DNA of 64,000 bases from Eulemur rufifrons (GCF_041146395.1 NC_091002.1:2474501-2538500); one strand, 5' to 3'; positions 11,709 to 23,670 are shown, counted from the stretch's first letter. Notes: a model not told the origin generated them from the letters alone. A program made the numbers and translations.

Positions 11709-12334
11709 AAAATAATAAACAACCTATGCCAACTCCTTCAGCCACAAGGACAAAAGCTCTGTGCATGTTAACTCATGCAAATCAGCATGCATCCAGGCTG
11801 CCAGCTCTCCAGTTCTGCAAATAGCAATCCAATTTTTGTCCCGCTAGGACACGCTGTTACTCCATTTAGTTATAGCTAGCCTCCTTTCCCCTCAGGAGGT
11901 TGAGGCAGAGCCTGCCAACCTGTGTACACACCCTGCTAATGAGGGGTAAAAGCCAGGCTGGGCCATTTATTCCCCATGCGCCTACCCATCCAGCCAGTCA
12001 CACTATGTAGCTGGCCCAGGCTGGTCACAGTGCTGAGGGCTGCGAAGCCACAGATGGCATGCAGTGGCCCTTGCCCAGTGGAGGAGAGACCCATCCCAGA
12101 CAGGAGACCAGGTTCCAGCTGCCAGGTCCGTGCCCTGGTCTTCCAGAGCCCGTGGACCTCTCTGGACACCCCTGTGACTCCTGGGGCTGGGTTTCCTCCC
12201 CCTTGGCCTCTTGTCCTGTTCACCCACTTCAGGTCCTGACCCTCAGACGTCCCTGACCCCAGGACGAGGCCTGCAGAGCTAGCCACGCAAGGGGCTCCTC
12301 GTCAGGAGATGCTCACTAGAGCGATGGCAGGAAG

Positions 12335-12420
12335 TTAGCTGTACTGAACCTCAGTTTCCCCGTCTGTGAAACGCGAGCACGTCCACACTGCAGTCGGCAT
12401 CACGAAGATAGCTGCCCTTC
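12335..12420 (+). repeat. MIR SINE fragment
   Basis: 'gaacctcagtttccccgtct' followed by 'gtgaaacgcg', the conserved MIR 3' segment. Confidence 0.6.
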
Positions 12421-12474
12421 GCAACGTGCCCCCACAGAGCCGGCAGATGACACACATTCATTCATCCTGCCCTT

Positions 12475-12640
12475 TAAGGATGTGTCATTGTCCCCGTGTC
12501 ACAGATAAGGAAAGAAAGGCTTTACGTTGAGCAGTTTCCCCAGGCCACTCGGCCAGTAAATGGCAAATCTAGGATTCTGATCCGGTTCTGCTGGACTCCA
12601 AAGCCTGCGACTTCCTACTGCATCACACTGCCACTCCGGA
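12475..12640 (-). repeat. MIR SINE fragment
   Basis: 'tcacagataaggaaagaaag', 'ccactcggccagtaaatggc' and 'ttctgctggactccaaagcc' in reverse-complement order. Confidence 0.7.
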
Positions 12641-13351
12641 ATTCTACAAAGTCAGGAAAGAGAGGCAAGAGCAAGTGAAGCGATATGAACAGGGGCGGAA
12701 GGACTTTACAACGTTTTGTTTTCGCTAAACCGCAGTGCACAGGGAAAGCCGTCTCCAGTTTAGGAGGCGGAGGCCAGGCCTCGCCCATGGCTGGTCGCCG
12801 GCATCAGCGCCGCGTTACTCTGACTCCAGCCTGCGTGTGCAGTAGCTGATTTGACGTGAGTTTGGTTGCTAGCCATTTTATTTTACTCCTACGTAACGCT
12901 TTGCCTTTAAAAAAAATGCCACCAGCCCTATTTATCACAAAGTTCAACGTGTTTCCTATTGATTGAGGCTCTCGTCAGGGAGGACTTGCTCTGACATCTC
13001 ACGGTTGGGTTCAGGAATTCTAGTCACAAAGCTGACAATTAATTTGATAAGTTGGCCGAGAAATTAAATGTTCTTCCATTGCAGAGATAACTGGCCGATT
13101 TGCATCAGTAGAACAGAGCCGCGTGGAGTAGTAGATGTGAGATCCTTTTCCACTTCCTCCTAAGCCGTAGATCACTGGGCCGTGGGCTAGTCTTGTAAGC
13201 GAGCTCTCAGCGAGAGCTGTCATGGTTTCATAGCTCTCTCTTGCTTCAGGGATTCCCGTCTGAGCCGTGTGAGCCTTTCTAATTCCTTCGGACTGTGGAA
13301 AAATCATTCCATGCTCTTATTTCCAGGTCAGATGGAAAGGTATGAGATTCA

Positions 13352-13492
13352 GTGGGGAAGGGCAGGGGTCTTGGAGACAGGCCTGGGTTTGAATCCAGCC
13401 TCCCAAAGTCACATGACTAGTAAGTGGCAGAACCAGGGTTAGAGTCAATAGCCTGGCTCCAAGCCCAGACCCTTAATGCTGCGCCACACTGC
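13352..13492. repeat. Two abutting MIR fragments in opposite orientation
   Basis: 13352-13405 reads as sense MIR ('gagacaggcctgggtttgaa'). 13405-13492 reads as antisense MIR ('acatgactagtaagtggcag', 'ctggctccaagcccagaccc'). The join lies inside the Alu-sized gap expected for neither, so these are two separate old insertions or one rearranged copy. Confidence 0.55.
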
Positions 13493-13604
13493 TTCCTTCC
13501 AACAGAGACTTCGCCACAGTGAGCGCCCACTGTTTGCTCCCTGTCCCGCTCCCTGACTCCTTCGATGGTGAGCCTGGCACACAGATGAGGCTGGCGGAAA
13601 GGAG

Positions 13605-14000
13605 GAGTGGAAGGCTGGGGGAGGCCGGGTGGCAGCAGTGGATGGGTGGACAGTGAGTGGGTGGACGAGCGGGTGGATGGGTGGTGCACGGACGGATGGT
13701 GGAGGGGGATGGTGAATGGATGCGGTGGGTAGGTGGGCGGATGAGCGAACAGTGAATGTGTGGGTGGTGAACGGCCAGGTAGGTAAGAGGTGTTCACACA
13801 GGTGGGTGTGGTAGACAGAGGGCGAGGGTAGATGGATGAACGTACGGGAATGTGCGGACAGACAGATGGGGTAGACGAGTGGCGAGTGGATAAGTGGATG
13901 GATGAATCCGTGGATAGAAAAAGGGTGGGTGGGCAGATGCATTTATGGATGGGTGGATGGCAAATGGATGGTGAGTGGCTGCGGGGGTGGGCGGGGGGGT
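13605..14000. repeat. GGATGGGT-type degenerate minisatellite
   Basis: Dense variants of TGGATGGGTGGA/GGTGGATGG with interruptions. It explains the proline/serine/histidine-rich minus-strand frames at 13417-14028, which are low-complexity artefacts. Confidence 0.85.
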
Positions 14001-14984
14001 GGGAGTGCGGATGTAGTGGGAATAACACAGGCTGTGGAGTCCCCCAGAGTTAGATTAGAATCCTAGCGTTGCAGGCCTACAGGTGGATGGGCAGATGCCT
14101 CTAGAAGGGTATTTCCTTCTTGATTCTGACTCCTGGCTGACACTGAACCTGGTGGTAAGTTGCAAGGACACGCCCCCACCTCATTTAGTTCCTGCTCTAG
14201 GCTTCCAGTACTCACGGTGGCAGTGTTTCACGTGTGGCCCTCCCCCAGAGAAGGGGAGACCTGAAACAGCTAATTCTACTCCTTAAAATAGCTCTGCCTA
14301 AGCATGAGCCATAGTGGAGGAGCCATCACTCCAGAGAGGACCTGGCCATTATTCCAGCGAGCTTTCCTTCCTCCTGCACCTTACCCACTGGTGTCCTTTC
14401 ATTTCAGATCTCCTCCCTCACTTTGTTTGACAGAAACATGCTAAGCAAAATCAGGTACATTCAGCCTCAACCCTGTGTCTTTCAGGGCAAGGTAGAACTA
14501 GTCGTAGTTATTGCTCCCAGCCTGCACTGGATGTTTTTCACGCATCCTCTCTGACCCCCTTCACCTCCGGCAAAGTGAATGGTATGAGCTCCAGTGTAAT
14601 ACAGGGGAACTGAGGCCCAGAAGAAGATAAAGCATGTTGACCAACATAACCCCGGTAGGCAGTGTCGAGAGCCAGGGTTTGCGTTGGGGTCTTCACTGTT
14701 CTAAAGCTTCCCTGCCTCTTCAAATGCACCAGTCCCATTCCCTGCCTGCACCATCCACATGCAAGGACAGCGGTGGCATAGTGAATGAACCTGAACTTCA
14801 AGATTAGAAACGGAGGGATATTGATATCTTCCAACATGTGGAAGGTGACCAAGTGGTAAGCTACTAGGAAATGCAATGTTCAGAATCATACGCTCTCAAC
14901 ACAGTTTGCAATGGGATGTTTTGTAAGTCTGTATTTAACCGTTTGGATATTTATTTGTGGGATTATTGGATTAGTGCCTATCTC
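14001..14984. other. Unique DNA with MIR fragments
   Basis: A short MIR start lies near 14020-14080 ('ggctgtggagtcccccagag') and an antisense MIR at 14585-14700 ('actgaggcccagaagaag', 'gagccagggtttgcgttgg'). Nothing else recognised. Confidence 0.5.
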
Positions 14985-15110
14985 CCCTTTAGACAGTAAG
15001 CCCCTTGAGGACAGAGAACATGAGTGTTCTGCTTATGGAGCATCCCCTGTGCCCAGGCATGGTGCTGGTACTTTAGTCGGCATCCAACACGCGTGTACTG
15101 GATGAATGAC
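14985..15110 (+). repeat. L2 LINE 3' end
   Basis: 'agacagtaagccccttgagg', 'cccctgtgcccaggcatgg' and 'gtgtactggatgaatga' match the conserved L2 3' end. Confidence 0.75.
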
Positions 15111-15174
15111 GCCTGGGCCCACCACCTCCTCTGACTGTGTGAACATAAATACACGATCCCAAGTAAACTGCACA

Positions 15175-15300
15175 GGGAGCCATGAGGCAGGAATTACTAT
15201 CTATATTTTGTAGACAGAGAAACTGAGACTCTGTGTGTTAAGTAACTCACCTGAGTGCACCTGAGCCAGGCTTTGACTCCTGGCCCGTCTGGCTCCAGGG
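15175..15300 (-). repeat. MIR SINE fragment
   Basis: 'gacagagaaactgagactct', 'gttaagtaactcacctgag' and 'gtctggctccaggg' in antisense order. Confidence 0.65.
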
Positions 15301-15664
15301 CACAGACGGTTTGGGCCGAAGGCTCCCCAGTTGCCCTGCCCGGCCAGCGTGTCTCCTGGACACGCCTCTGCAACCTGCTCCCGTGACTGACTCAGACATG
15401 TCTGTGTTTGTCTGCAGGCTCCGGAGGCAGCAGGGGCAGGGCAGCCAGCTCTCAGACACGGAAGGCCAGGCTGGGGGCCAGGCCCAGGGCAAGCTCCAGG
15501 ATGGGCACAACAACAACGTCCCTGGCCACACCTGCTCCCACGGCTGCAACAGCTAAGCCCCTGCCTGCAGCTGCCCAGCGGGGACTGCACGAGGCTCTGC
15601 CCTGCAGGCCCAGCGCCTCTCTGTGCCCAGTTGCCCCTGTCTCACCCCTGAAAACATCGGATGC
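15301..15664. other. GC-rich unique DNA
   Basis: Overlapping open frames on both strands (15201-15590 minus, 15408-15833 plus) without domains. No splice-flanked exon could be supported. Confidence 0.5.
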
Positions 15665-15830
15665 AGAACGAGCCTTGGACTCGGAGCTGGGGAGCCTGGG
15701 TTCTGGTCCCAGCTCCCTGACTGATTCAACGTGTGACCTCAGACAAGTCGCGCCCTCCCTGTGCCTCAGTTGTCTGCATCTGCCAAAGGGGTTAAACATC
15801 TCTGCCCCACCTCAAATCACAAGAGGATTG
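15665..15830 (+). repeat. MIR SINE fragment
   Basis: 'ggagcctgggttctggtccc', 'tgacctcagacaagtcgcg' and 'gtgcctcagttgtctgcatc' in sense order. Confidence 0.75.
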
Positions 15831-18209
15831 TGAGACTCCAATTAGGTAGCAGACATGCAAAACCTTTGGTATTTATAACATTATTTATACATGCAGAATA
15901 CAACCTTAATGTTTGAACTGCACTCCCATCCTCCAAAGCAAGTAGACCATCACGATTTTGCAGTTTAGGTCATTTTTGATTGTTAGAGGGTACTTTTGGA
16001 AAATGCAGCCCCAAGGGTGAAATAAACGTCTGATATGTTTGCCCCTCCTGTGAGAATACCGCTTCCAAATCCTGGAGCAAAACCTGAAGTGTCTCAGTTT
16101 GCATTCTCTGCTAGACTAGTCTTTCTGGGCTTCTAAGACGGTGCAGTGTGCAGACCAGCCTGGTCCCTAAGGTCTCGGTGCTGTGGGCTCACTCCTCCCC
16201 TTGTTCACAGAAGACTGTCCCCACCCCCACCAGCCCCGAGTGCTGGGATGGCATGCAGGTGCCCATTCAGACTGGACACTGGTCATCGGCCACTCTACAG
16301 AGTGTCCTCAGCGCTCCCCTGAAAGCCCGCGCTGCAGCAGAGCTCTCCGTGTCTGCCAGCCTGCCAGGTTTGCCCTCTTGGCAAGGGCGCGTAGAATCAG
16401 CTCGTTACTGCCGCCTTGCAGAGGTGCCCAACCAGCATTGACGGGGCGCCTCCCTATTTACAAACTAGGAAGCATGGGCGCTTAGAAAGTTTGTTCCGGG
16501 AGGAAATTGGGCTCCCACAAAAAGCAAACTACTCCCTGACGTGTTCAGGGAGCAGCTGGCCCTCGAGCTGGGCGCCACGGCAGTGCAGCGGGTGAAGCTG
16601 AGACGCTGGGATCGGCTCGGGCGGAGTCCAGCCCTGCTGGTTACTAATCAGAGGCCTCAGCAAGGCGCACGATCGCCCTGAGCGTCACTTTCCCCAGTTT
16701 TGTTTCCAGACAGGAATAATGAAACCAGCCTTGCAGGGCTGTCACAGGGTTAGATGACACCCTGTACTCGGCGCACCCAGTGCACGGGACGACGCCGTAA
16801 ACGGCAGCCTTTCTGTCTGAGGCATCGTCGTCACCGGCGCTTGGAGACACTTCGTTATTTCAGTCACTTGGCAGGTCACTTTTCTGTGGAAACAAAACTC
16901 ACGTTTAGGATTCTTTCACTTTTTCTTCCTGAAGTCTTTGATGTCTGTATACCCTGTTGAAGTTCAGTTGTGTTTGTATTTTTTCATCCAACTACCATTT
17001 TTCACTTTTTACTTGATAAATCATCAATCCCTGGGGCTGCCAATGTCATCTGTTATTTCTTAAGGGACATTTTAATGTATAATGAGGTGTTATATTTTTA
17101 TTTAAAAAAGGAAATAGTCATTGTTTCCCTCCTTTAAACTGAGGCCATTTCTAGATCGTGTTGCCCACCTACGTCCACTTGTACTGCACACTCTTTAGTC
17201 TCCAGTTCCCCAGCAGCACCGTCCTGTCCCCACCTCCTGGAAATAACGGGGGCCAGCTCGAGGGCCAGCTCCTCACTGTGACCCTGGCAGCGCCTAAGAT
17301 GTCTTGGGCTGAGTTCACGAATTAGGGACAGGAGCTGGAAGCAGCCCTAGAAACACTGGATTTGCTGGCTCTGTTCAAGTCAGCGTTCCTTGTTCAGAAT
17401 AAACCGTTTCTTGGACATTAATTCTTACAACTTTTTCTTAATTCAGGGCCGGGTGGGATGGCCCACGTTCCTCCTAGAGTGAAGAGACTCAAGTGCCATT
17501 AGAAACACGGGGCTTGCCGTGGTGGTGTGGATACCATGACGTGTTCACCTTGCCCGCAGATAGACTCAAACTTAGCCAGCCCGATCACACTTTACATTGT
17601 TATCAGTATCAGAAACTTACAAGGGAACAATCCATTCCCTAGGGAAAAATACAGAAAAGTCTCTACGTAGAGAAAAACATTCTTTAAAATATACTCAAAT
17701 TACTGCTTAAACACACACACCACACGCACATGAACCAGTGTTTTCTTTTTTATACAGACTTCTTGATTTTCCACTGCCCCGCCTTCATCCATCCTATTGG
17801 AAATGCTTTTCAATTCCCACCTAAACAGGTTAAAATACCCATTTCTCCAAGGCCAATTCCTCCTCTTCCATGATGTCTCCCGGGACTCATGGCAGCTCCA
17901 TCCCGAGCCAAGTGTAATCTCCTCCACGGACTCTCACACACACTCGCTGTGACTCTGATTGCTGTCAAAGGCACCACAGTGTTTCTTTGGCCCGTGTGCC
18001 ACCATCCTTGCCCCTGGGCTCCCACAGAGGCTGGGTCCTGCTCATATCTGTCCCCTCACCCCATCCTCCCGGGCCCAGCTCACAGGGGCAGTAAACAATA
18101 TTCGATCGAATGAAACAAAGGTGAGCCAGACACAGAAAACTCTCTGCATAGGGACAGCTTCCTTCTGGAGCCCTCCTGTCTCCTTTCTGACTCTATCATC
18201 ACCTCCCAG
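15831..18209. other. Unique DNA, one MIR, short CA tract
   Basis: A sense MIR lies at about 16620-16775 ('gagcgtcactttccccag', 'ttgcagggctgtcacaggg'). A short CA/CACACG tract occurs at 17708-17731. Nothing else recognised. Confidence 0.5.
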
Positions 18210-19001
18210 TGCAGGGAGTTAGCTATGCTCCCACCGAAAAATCGGGTCCCTTAGGCAGGGGTCATCACAAAGGACAAGGAAACAGCAGAATATAGAAATA
18301 AAAGAATACACAGAGACAAAAGTACAGTTTTATAGATAATAGATTTATGAAAGGGGGTGGGGGCTCGGGAAGCCCCCCAGCATTCCCGTGAGCTGTGAGG
18401 CTACGAGTGAAGTTTCACATCAGTATTTATGGGCACAGTGATCGGTTGCCAGGGGTAACAGATTTACATAATAACAGGAAGTTCGTTTTAGTTTAAAAGT
18501 CTCTCAAAAGGCTTCTATAAATCCCTTAATTAACTATCTACGTGAGCAAACGGTTACAAAATCTTTCTAGGACAAACTTCTAAGTTCTAAGATAAAGCTA
18601 TCATTTTAGCAGAAAAGTTAAACAGAAATACAGTGGCTCCATATTTCTTTATCTAGTTATTGTGGATGGACACAGGCAGTCAGGAATGAAGCAGGAACTG
18701 TCCCTTAGGATAATTGCTTTTAGCCGCAGGTGTCTGTCTGTCGGGCACTCTTTGATCCGCTCTCATCCCGTGGCTCCATGCAAACCTGCTTTGTCATCGT
18801 TCAAAACAGGCAAAAACCACAGGTTTGAGATGCAGCGTCACCTCAGAAAGCAGCTGCCACTTACCTGTGAGACGCCCTGCTGAGGCCAGGCAGCTTTTGA
18901 TACCTGAACTAACACGTACACATATTCCTTTAGGGCAAAGCCCTGCAAACTCCTGAGATCATTTCTGTCTCTGTATACCAATATTAATCTACGGAGCAAT
19001 A
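18210..19001 (-). mobile_element. Diverged LTR, same family as 19771-21705
   Basis: Begins with 'gcagggagttagctatgctc' and follows the block order of the inner LTR at 20103-21067: 'ggcaggggtcatcacaaag', 'aaagtctctcaaaaggcttc', 'gacaaacttctaagttct', then 'cgttcaaaacaggcaaaa', 'gagatgcagc' and 'gaggccaggcagcttttga'. It is clearly more diverged and about 170 bp shorter than the other two. A possible 6-bp target repeat with one mismatch is TCCCAG (18204-18209) and CCCCAG (19002-19007); the right boundary is approximate. Solo LTR with no internal sequence. Confidence 0.75.
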
Positions 19002-19770
19002 CCCCAGGGCTTTTTTCTCTCTGGGTCCCAGTGCTTTCCCAGGGGCTGTCCCCAGTGGGGTGCTCCATCCCCACCACCTGCTTCAGAGCGATGTCTCCGT
19101 GAATGTCAAGTTCCAAAGGAGTTCTCCCTTCCCACTCTCCCAAGCCCTCACTCCCAGTCCAGCCCTGGTGAAAAGATAATCTGATTAAAGCAATAGATGC
19201 CCAAGCAAGAATCGTGTTAGGATTTACCATAGGGCTTGAAATTCAGGCACCGCAGGACATGCTGACAATACGGGCCAGGGGCCACACTGTGAGTAGCAAG
19301 GATCTAGAACTTCAGCCTGTGGCCAAACCGGCCATATCTATTGGTTGCTGTATCGTCTACAATTGTTTTCTCACTACAAGTGCAGTGTTGAGACCCTGTG
19401 GCCCACAAAGCTGAAAATATTTCCCATCCGTCCCTTTAGAGAAAAGTTGCAGACCCCTGACCTAGAAGGCACACCTGGGACACTAGGGGGGCAGATTGCA
19501 AGTGCACGTTTGCCGTGCTAACCTGCAAAAGCCGGTGACTTTCAGAGGCTGGCGGTTCAACCTTGCGGGTTTTCATGGGAAGAATTTACAGAGGAACCTC
19601 GGGTCCATTGGCCCTCACCAGGTTCCTAAACTGTGGCGCCTTGTCAGTAACCTCTCCTGGGCATGTCACTGACACTCACTCTCTTCTCACCTTTCTCCAC
19701 CCCGTGCCGGCAGGTCCCCCCAGCAGCCCTGCGCACGGTGTCTCTGCATCCTGCACGTTGATTTCCACAG
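19002..19770. other. Unique DNA with a probable hAT MITE
   Basis: 19270-19465 looks like a non-autonomous hAT element: it starts near 'ccaggggccacactgtgag' and ends 'gaaaagttgcagacccctg', the typical Charlie-type inverted end. I could not confirm a target duplication. Confidence 0.45.
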
Positions 19771-21705
19771 TGTTGAGCCTAAGAATACTGAGTTACAGAA
19801 ATGCCCCCTGTATTTGTGGAGACAAGATTTGATTTCAGAAGTCAAATAAGGCTTTGCCTTAAAGAAAAAATAAATGTGTTAGTTCAAAAGCTGCCTCCTC
19901 TCAGGAGGGCGTCTTGCTGGTCAGTAGAAGCTGCACTTCAAAGAGATAGTTGTAAACTGGGCCTTTGGTTCTCACCTGTTTTGAAAGACAAGGCAGGCCT
20001 TTGTCTTAGAACCAAAAGGTTTCCGGAGCTGACAGGTGGACCCCCAGAGATGAGAGCTAATCAGATAGATATGCTAATGCCCAAGCCGGGCCCAGATAGA
20101 ACTGCGGGGAGTTAGCTACGCTCTGGCAAAGAGGTCCTTTTCTCTTTGTTCTGATCAGATCTCTAAGTTGACTACGCCAGTTTGCAGGGAGTTAGCTACG
20201 CTCCCAGCAAAGAGGTTTTTTCTTCGGATCAGGTCTCTCAGGCAGGGGTCATTGCAAAGGATGAAAAATATAGTAGGAAACAGAAATAAAAGATAAAGTA
20301 ATGGCAATAATAATACACAGAGCCAAAGATATAGTTTGTAAAGTAAAAGTTTATGAAAATAGATAAAGGAGGGTATCCAGATGGAAATATTTTACCCGCA
20401 TAAAATATCTCCCCGACTGAAACTCCACACAGGTATTATATAGGGTACATACAGGCTTCCCCGTTGCCAAGGGCAATGGGATTTGCATACTAACAGGCAG
20501 ATTGCTTTAGGGTCAAAGTCTCCTAAAAGGCTACTACAGATCCTTTAACTAACTCTAACTAGGGGAACAATGGGTTATAAAATCGTCTTGGGGCAGACTT
20601 CTAAGTTTTATGATAAGGCTATTACTTTAGTAACAAACAGAGACATCTTGGCTCTGGTGATTGTGTTCTTGGAGACAGAGATGATCCCAGAAGTCAACAT
20701 GGGCTGGGCTTTGTGTTAATTACTTTAACCTCATGATTCCATCTGGGCCCGGCTTGGGCATTAGCATATCTATCTGATTAGCTCTCATCTCCGGGGGTCC
20801 ACCTGTCAGCAGCACCGGCAACCTTTGGTCCTAAGGGAGGCCTGCCTTGTCTTTCAAAACAGGTGAGAACCAAAGGCCCAGTTTACAGCTGTCTCCTTGA
20901 GATGCAGCTTCTACTGACCAGCAAGACGCCCTCCTGAGACGAGGCAGCTTTTGAACTAACACATTTATTTTTTCCTTAAGACAAAGCCTTATTTGACTTC
21001 TGAAATCAAATCTTGTCTCCAGAAATACAGGGGGCATTTCTATAATTCAGTATTCTTAGGCTCAACATAGAACCATGCAGTTAAAGTAATTAACACAAAG
21101 CACAGCCCATGTTGACTTCTGGGATCATCTCTGTCTCCAAGAACACAATCACCAGAGCCAAGATGTCTCTGTTTGTTGCTAAAGTAATAGCCTTATCATA
21201 AAACTTAGAAGTCTGCCCCAAGACGATTTTATAACTCATTGTTCCCCTAGTTAGAGTTAGTTAAAGGATCTGTAGTAGCCTTTTAGGAGACTTTGACCCT
21301 AAAGCAAGCTGCCTGTTAGTATGCAAATCCCATTGCCCTTGGCAACGGGGAGCCTGTATGTACCCTATAAAATACCTGTGTGGAGTTTCAGTCGGGGATA
21401 TATTTTATGCAGGTAAAATATATCCATCCGGATACCCTCCTTTAACTATTTTCATAAACTTTTATTTTATAAACTATATCTTTGGCTCTGTGTATTATTA
21501 TTGCCATTACTTTATCTTTTATTTCTGTTTCCTACTATATTTTTCATCTTTTGTGATGACCCCTGCCTGAGAGACCTGATCCGAAGAAAAAACCTCTTTG
21601 CAGGGAGTGTAGCTAACTCCCTGAAAACTGGCGTAGTCAACTTAGAGACCTGATCAGAACAAAGAGATAAAGACCTCTTCGCGGGAGGGTAGCTAACTCC
21701 CCACA
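19771..21705 (+). mobile_element. LTR of 964 bp, split by a same-family LTR
   Basis: The outer LTR starts TGTTGAGCCTAAGAATACTG at 19771 and ends CTCCCCACA at 21705. Its halves are 19771-20102 (332 bp) and 21074-21705 (632 bp). Removing the 965-bp insert plus one copy of its target repeat leaves a continuous LTR of about 964 bp, the same length as the insert. Flanks carry CCACAG (19765-19770) and CCACAA (21706-21711), a 6-bp target repeat with one mismatch. Six-base duplications are typical of class II (ERVK-like) elements, but the class is inferred. A TATA-like CCCTATAAAATACC lies near 21363. No retroviral genes are attached. Confidence 0.88.
20103..21067 (-). mobile_element. Inner LTR (965 bp), inserted antisense into its own family
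   Basis: Starts TGCGGGGAGTTAGC at 20103 and ends GGCTCAACA at 21067, so on the minus strand it runs TGTTGAGCC...CCGCA. A perfect 6-bp target repeat TAGAAC flanks it (20097-20102 and 21068-21073). A TATA-like 'tattatatagggtac' appears near 20434 (antisense). Aligned by eye with the outer copy it is roughly 93-95% identical, so both are fairly recent. An open frame of about 67 codons is shared by both copies (19801-20005 plus; 21037-20831 minus). Confidence 0.9.
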
Positions 21706-21711
21706 CCACAA

Positions 21712-22228
21712 CACTTGCCACGTTGCGTGGTCCACAGCGCTGCCTGCAGGCAGGTTCTCAGTGGATGTAGAAGCTGCAGACACTCCCACCTCGGCCCCCA
21801 ACAAGGGCCACATTTAGCGAACACCTACCACTTTGAGGATTCGTTCCATACACTGTACCTCTTCTGTGGCTCCATTTGCTACCTATCCCATTTCCTCTTC
21901 CAACCCCGAGCACAAAATCAGGATGCGGCCTCTCGCGTGTTTGATTACTAACTGTCACAAAGGACAAGTAGCTGCTTCTTCCTGGGTGCTCACAGACACA
22001 ATTAATGGAATTTCCTCTAAATGTCTCTCCACTTCATGGTTACCCCCTCAGTACACGCACACTCTGATTCTTTCCACTCTGCAGGGGCAGTGACAAGTTG
22101 ATATGTGAGCCTTTCCCAGGCACAGAAACCGCCATCCTTGCATCATCCTAATTCTAAAGATCTATTTGTACAACCACCTTCTGTGCTGACTTCAGTGGCA
22201 TTTTTAAACAGGAATTCATTTCACACAC
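21712..22228. other. Unique DNA, nothing recognised
   Basis: No repeat family or exon that I can support. Confidence 0.5.
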
Positions 22229-22465
22229 TGCTATGGTCTGAATATTTGTGTCCCCCTAAAATTCATATATTGAAATTCTAACTCCCAGGATGGTACTGCT
22301 GGGAAACAGAGCCTCTGGGAGGTGACCGGGTCATAACGAATTTAATACTCTTATCAGAGACCCCAGAGAGCTCCCTTGTGCCTTTCACCACATGAGGATA
22401 CGGCGAGAGGCACCATCTGTGAACCAGGACCAGGAAGCAAACTCAAGGGTGCAAACCCACTGATC
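22229..22465 (+). mobile_element. MST/MLT1-type MaLR LTR, 5' part
   Basis: 'tgctatggtctgaatatttg', 'tgtccccctaaaattcatat', 'gaggtgaccgggtcataac', 'cccagagagctcccttgtgc' and 'aggcaccatctgtgaacca' match the MST/MLT1 LTR in sense. The 3' third, with the AATAAA and 'ctgttgttt' blocks, is missing. Confidence 0.8.
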
Positions 22466-23329
22466 GTAGCAGCCTGACCCACCGGTAAGAGTGAGCCCAT
22501 CAGTGGCTCCAGTTCTGGCCAATCAGAAGAGAAATTCCTCTTTCACTGTGGGAGAAATGGGTAAGGGTTGATGCAGACATGCCTGGCAGAGGAAAATGTG
22601 CAGAAATTCTCTTTTCTGTCAATTACTAAGCTGTCAGGGAACCCTACTCTCTCAGAGAGACCAAAATCAAATAAGCCAGGATGTATTTACTCACCTTCTA
22701 GACATCTTTTCCATAGAATTTCCCACCCTCACCAAGTTATCACTCTTCGAGGTCATGACAGAAATGTAATGGTAGTGTACAGAGGTGTCTGAACCTCTGG
22801 AAGAATGAACCCCACCTGTATCTTGAAGGGCTCGGGGTGCTGCTCTGCTAAGGTCTTTGCACTGGCCCATCGGCCTACACAATAGCAGGGACACTTGGAG
22901 GGCGCCACCTCCGTCAAGACCAGCAGGTTGGGAAGGGCATCCTAGGCAAAGAAGACCAAATGGGCAGAGGCCCTGAGTTAGGAATCTCCCTGGGTCCTTC
23001 TGAGAACTGTCCCCATGGTGGCTGGAGCTTGATGGTGGAGTGACAAGTACAGATGAGGCTGCAGAGCCCAGCAGGACCATTTCACAGAAGTCCCAGGACA
23101 TCGCAGGGAAGAGTTTAGATCTGTGCAATGAGATGCCCTTGAACTGCTGGGGCACATGGGTGGCTACTGTGCCAGTAATAGACAATGGGTGGACACGAGG
23201 ACAGGGAGGAAGCTGGGAGAATACCAGCAGGACGGATCGGGGTTTGTCTCAGGGTGGTAACCCTGGTGGTGTAGAAAAGTAGATGAATTAGGATATTTCT
23301 GGAGGACTTGTAGGAGGATTGGACTGGAG

Positions 23330-23460
23330 GCAGGACGTTAGAGTCAGAGTGACCTGGCTGTGTTACCTTGGGCAAGTCACTTGAAATCTCCGAGCTCCAG
23401 TCATAATACCTTACAGAACCATCATGCAGATTAAATAAACCTTGTATTTCGAGCCCCTAT
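23330..23460 (+). repeat. MIR SINE fragment
   Basis: 'gtgttaccttgggcaagtca', 'cttgaaatctccgagctcc' and 'catgcagattaaataa' in sense order. Confidence 0.7.
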
Positions 23461-23626
23461 CACCCGGCTGGCGATATACACCCAGTGAAAATATCTTCTC
23501 TCCTCCTCCCTCCCTCTTGTAAAAGCAGTAACATCTCCAGATGCTTTGGGTTGAGATTTTTCTCCCATCTGCTTCTCTTCCTAGTGACAGGATGTTCCCC
23601 CGCCCCACCCATATCCTGCCCCTACA

Positions 23627-23670
23627 CACACACATACACACACACACACACATACACACACACGCACATA
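23627..23670. repeat. (CA)n microsatellite
   Basis: CA repeats interrupted by TA and GC dinucleotides. The cysteine/valine/methionine-rich minus frame over it is an artefact. Confidence 0.9.

Larger units (their letters stand above)
11709..13351. other. Unique DNA with MIR fragments
   Basis: No exon recognised. Holds MIR pieces at 12335-12420 and 12475-12640. Confidence 0.5.

Noticed and set aside
13417..14028. 203-codon His/Pro/Ser-rich minus-strand frame
   Set aside because: Produced by the GGATGGGT minisatellite and adjoining MIR; no conserved start or domain.
18210..21705. A complete provirus with two LTRs and internal genes
   Set aside because: The spaces between the LTRs hold no PBS, gag, pol or env landmarks, and each young LTR has its own 6-bp target repeat, so they are separate solo LTRs.
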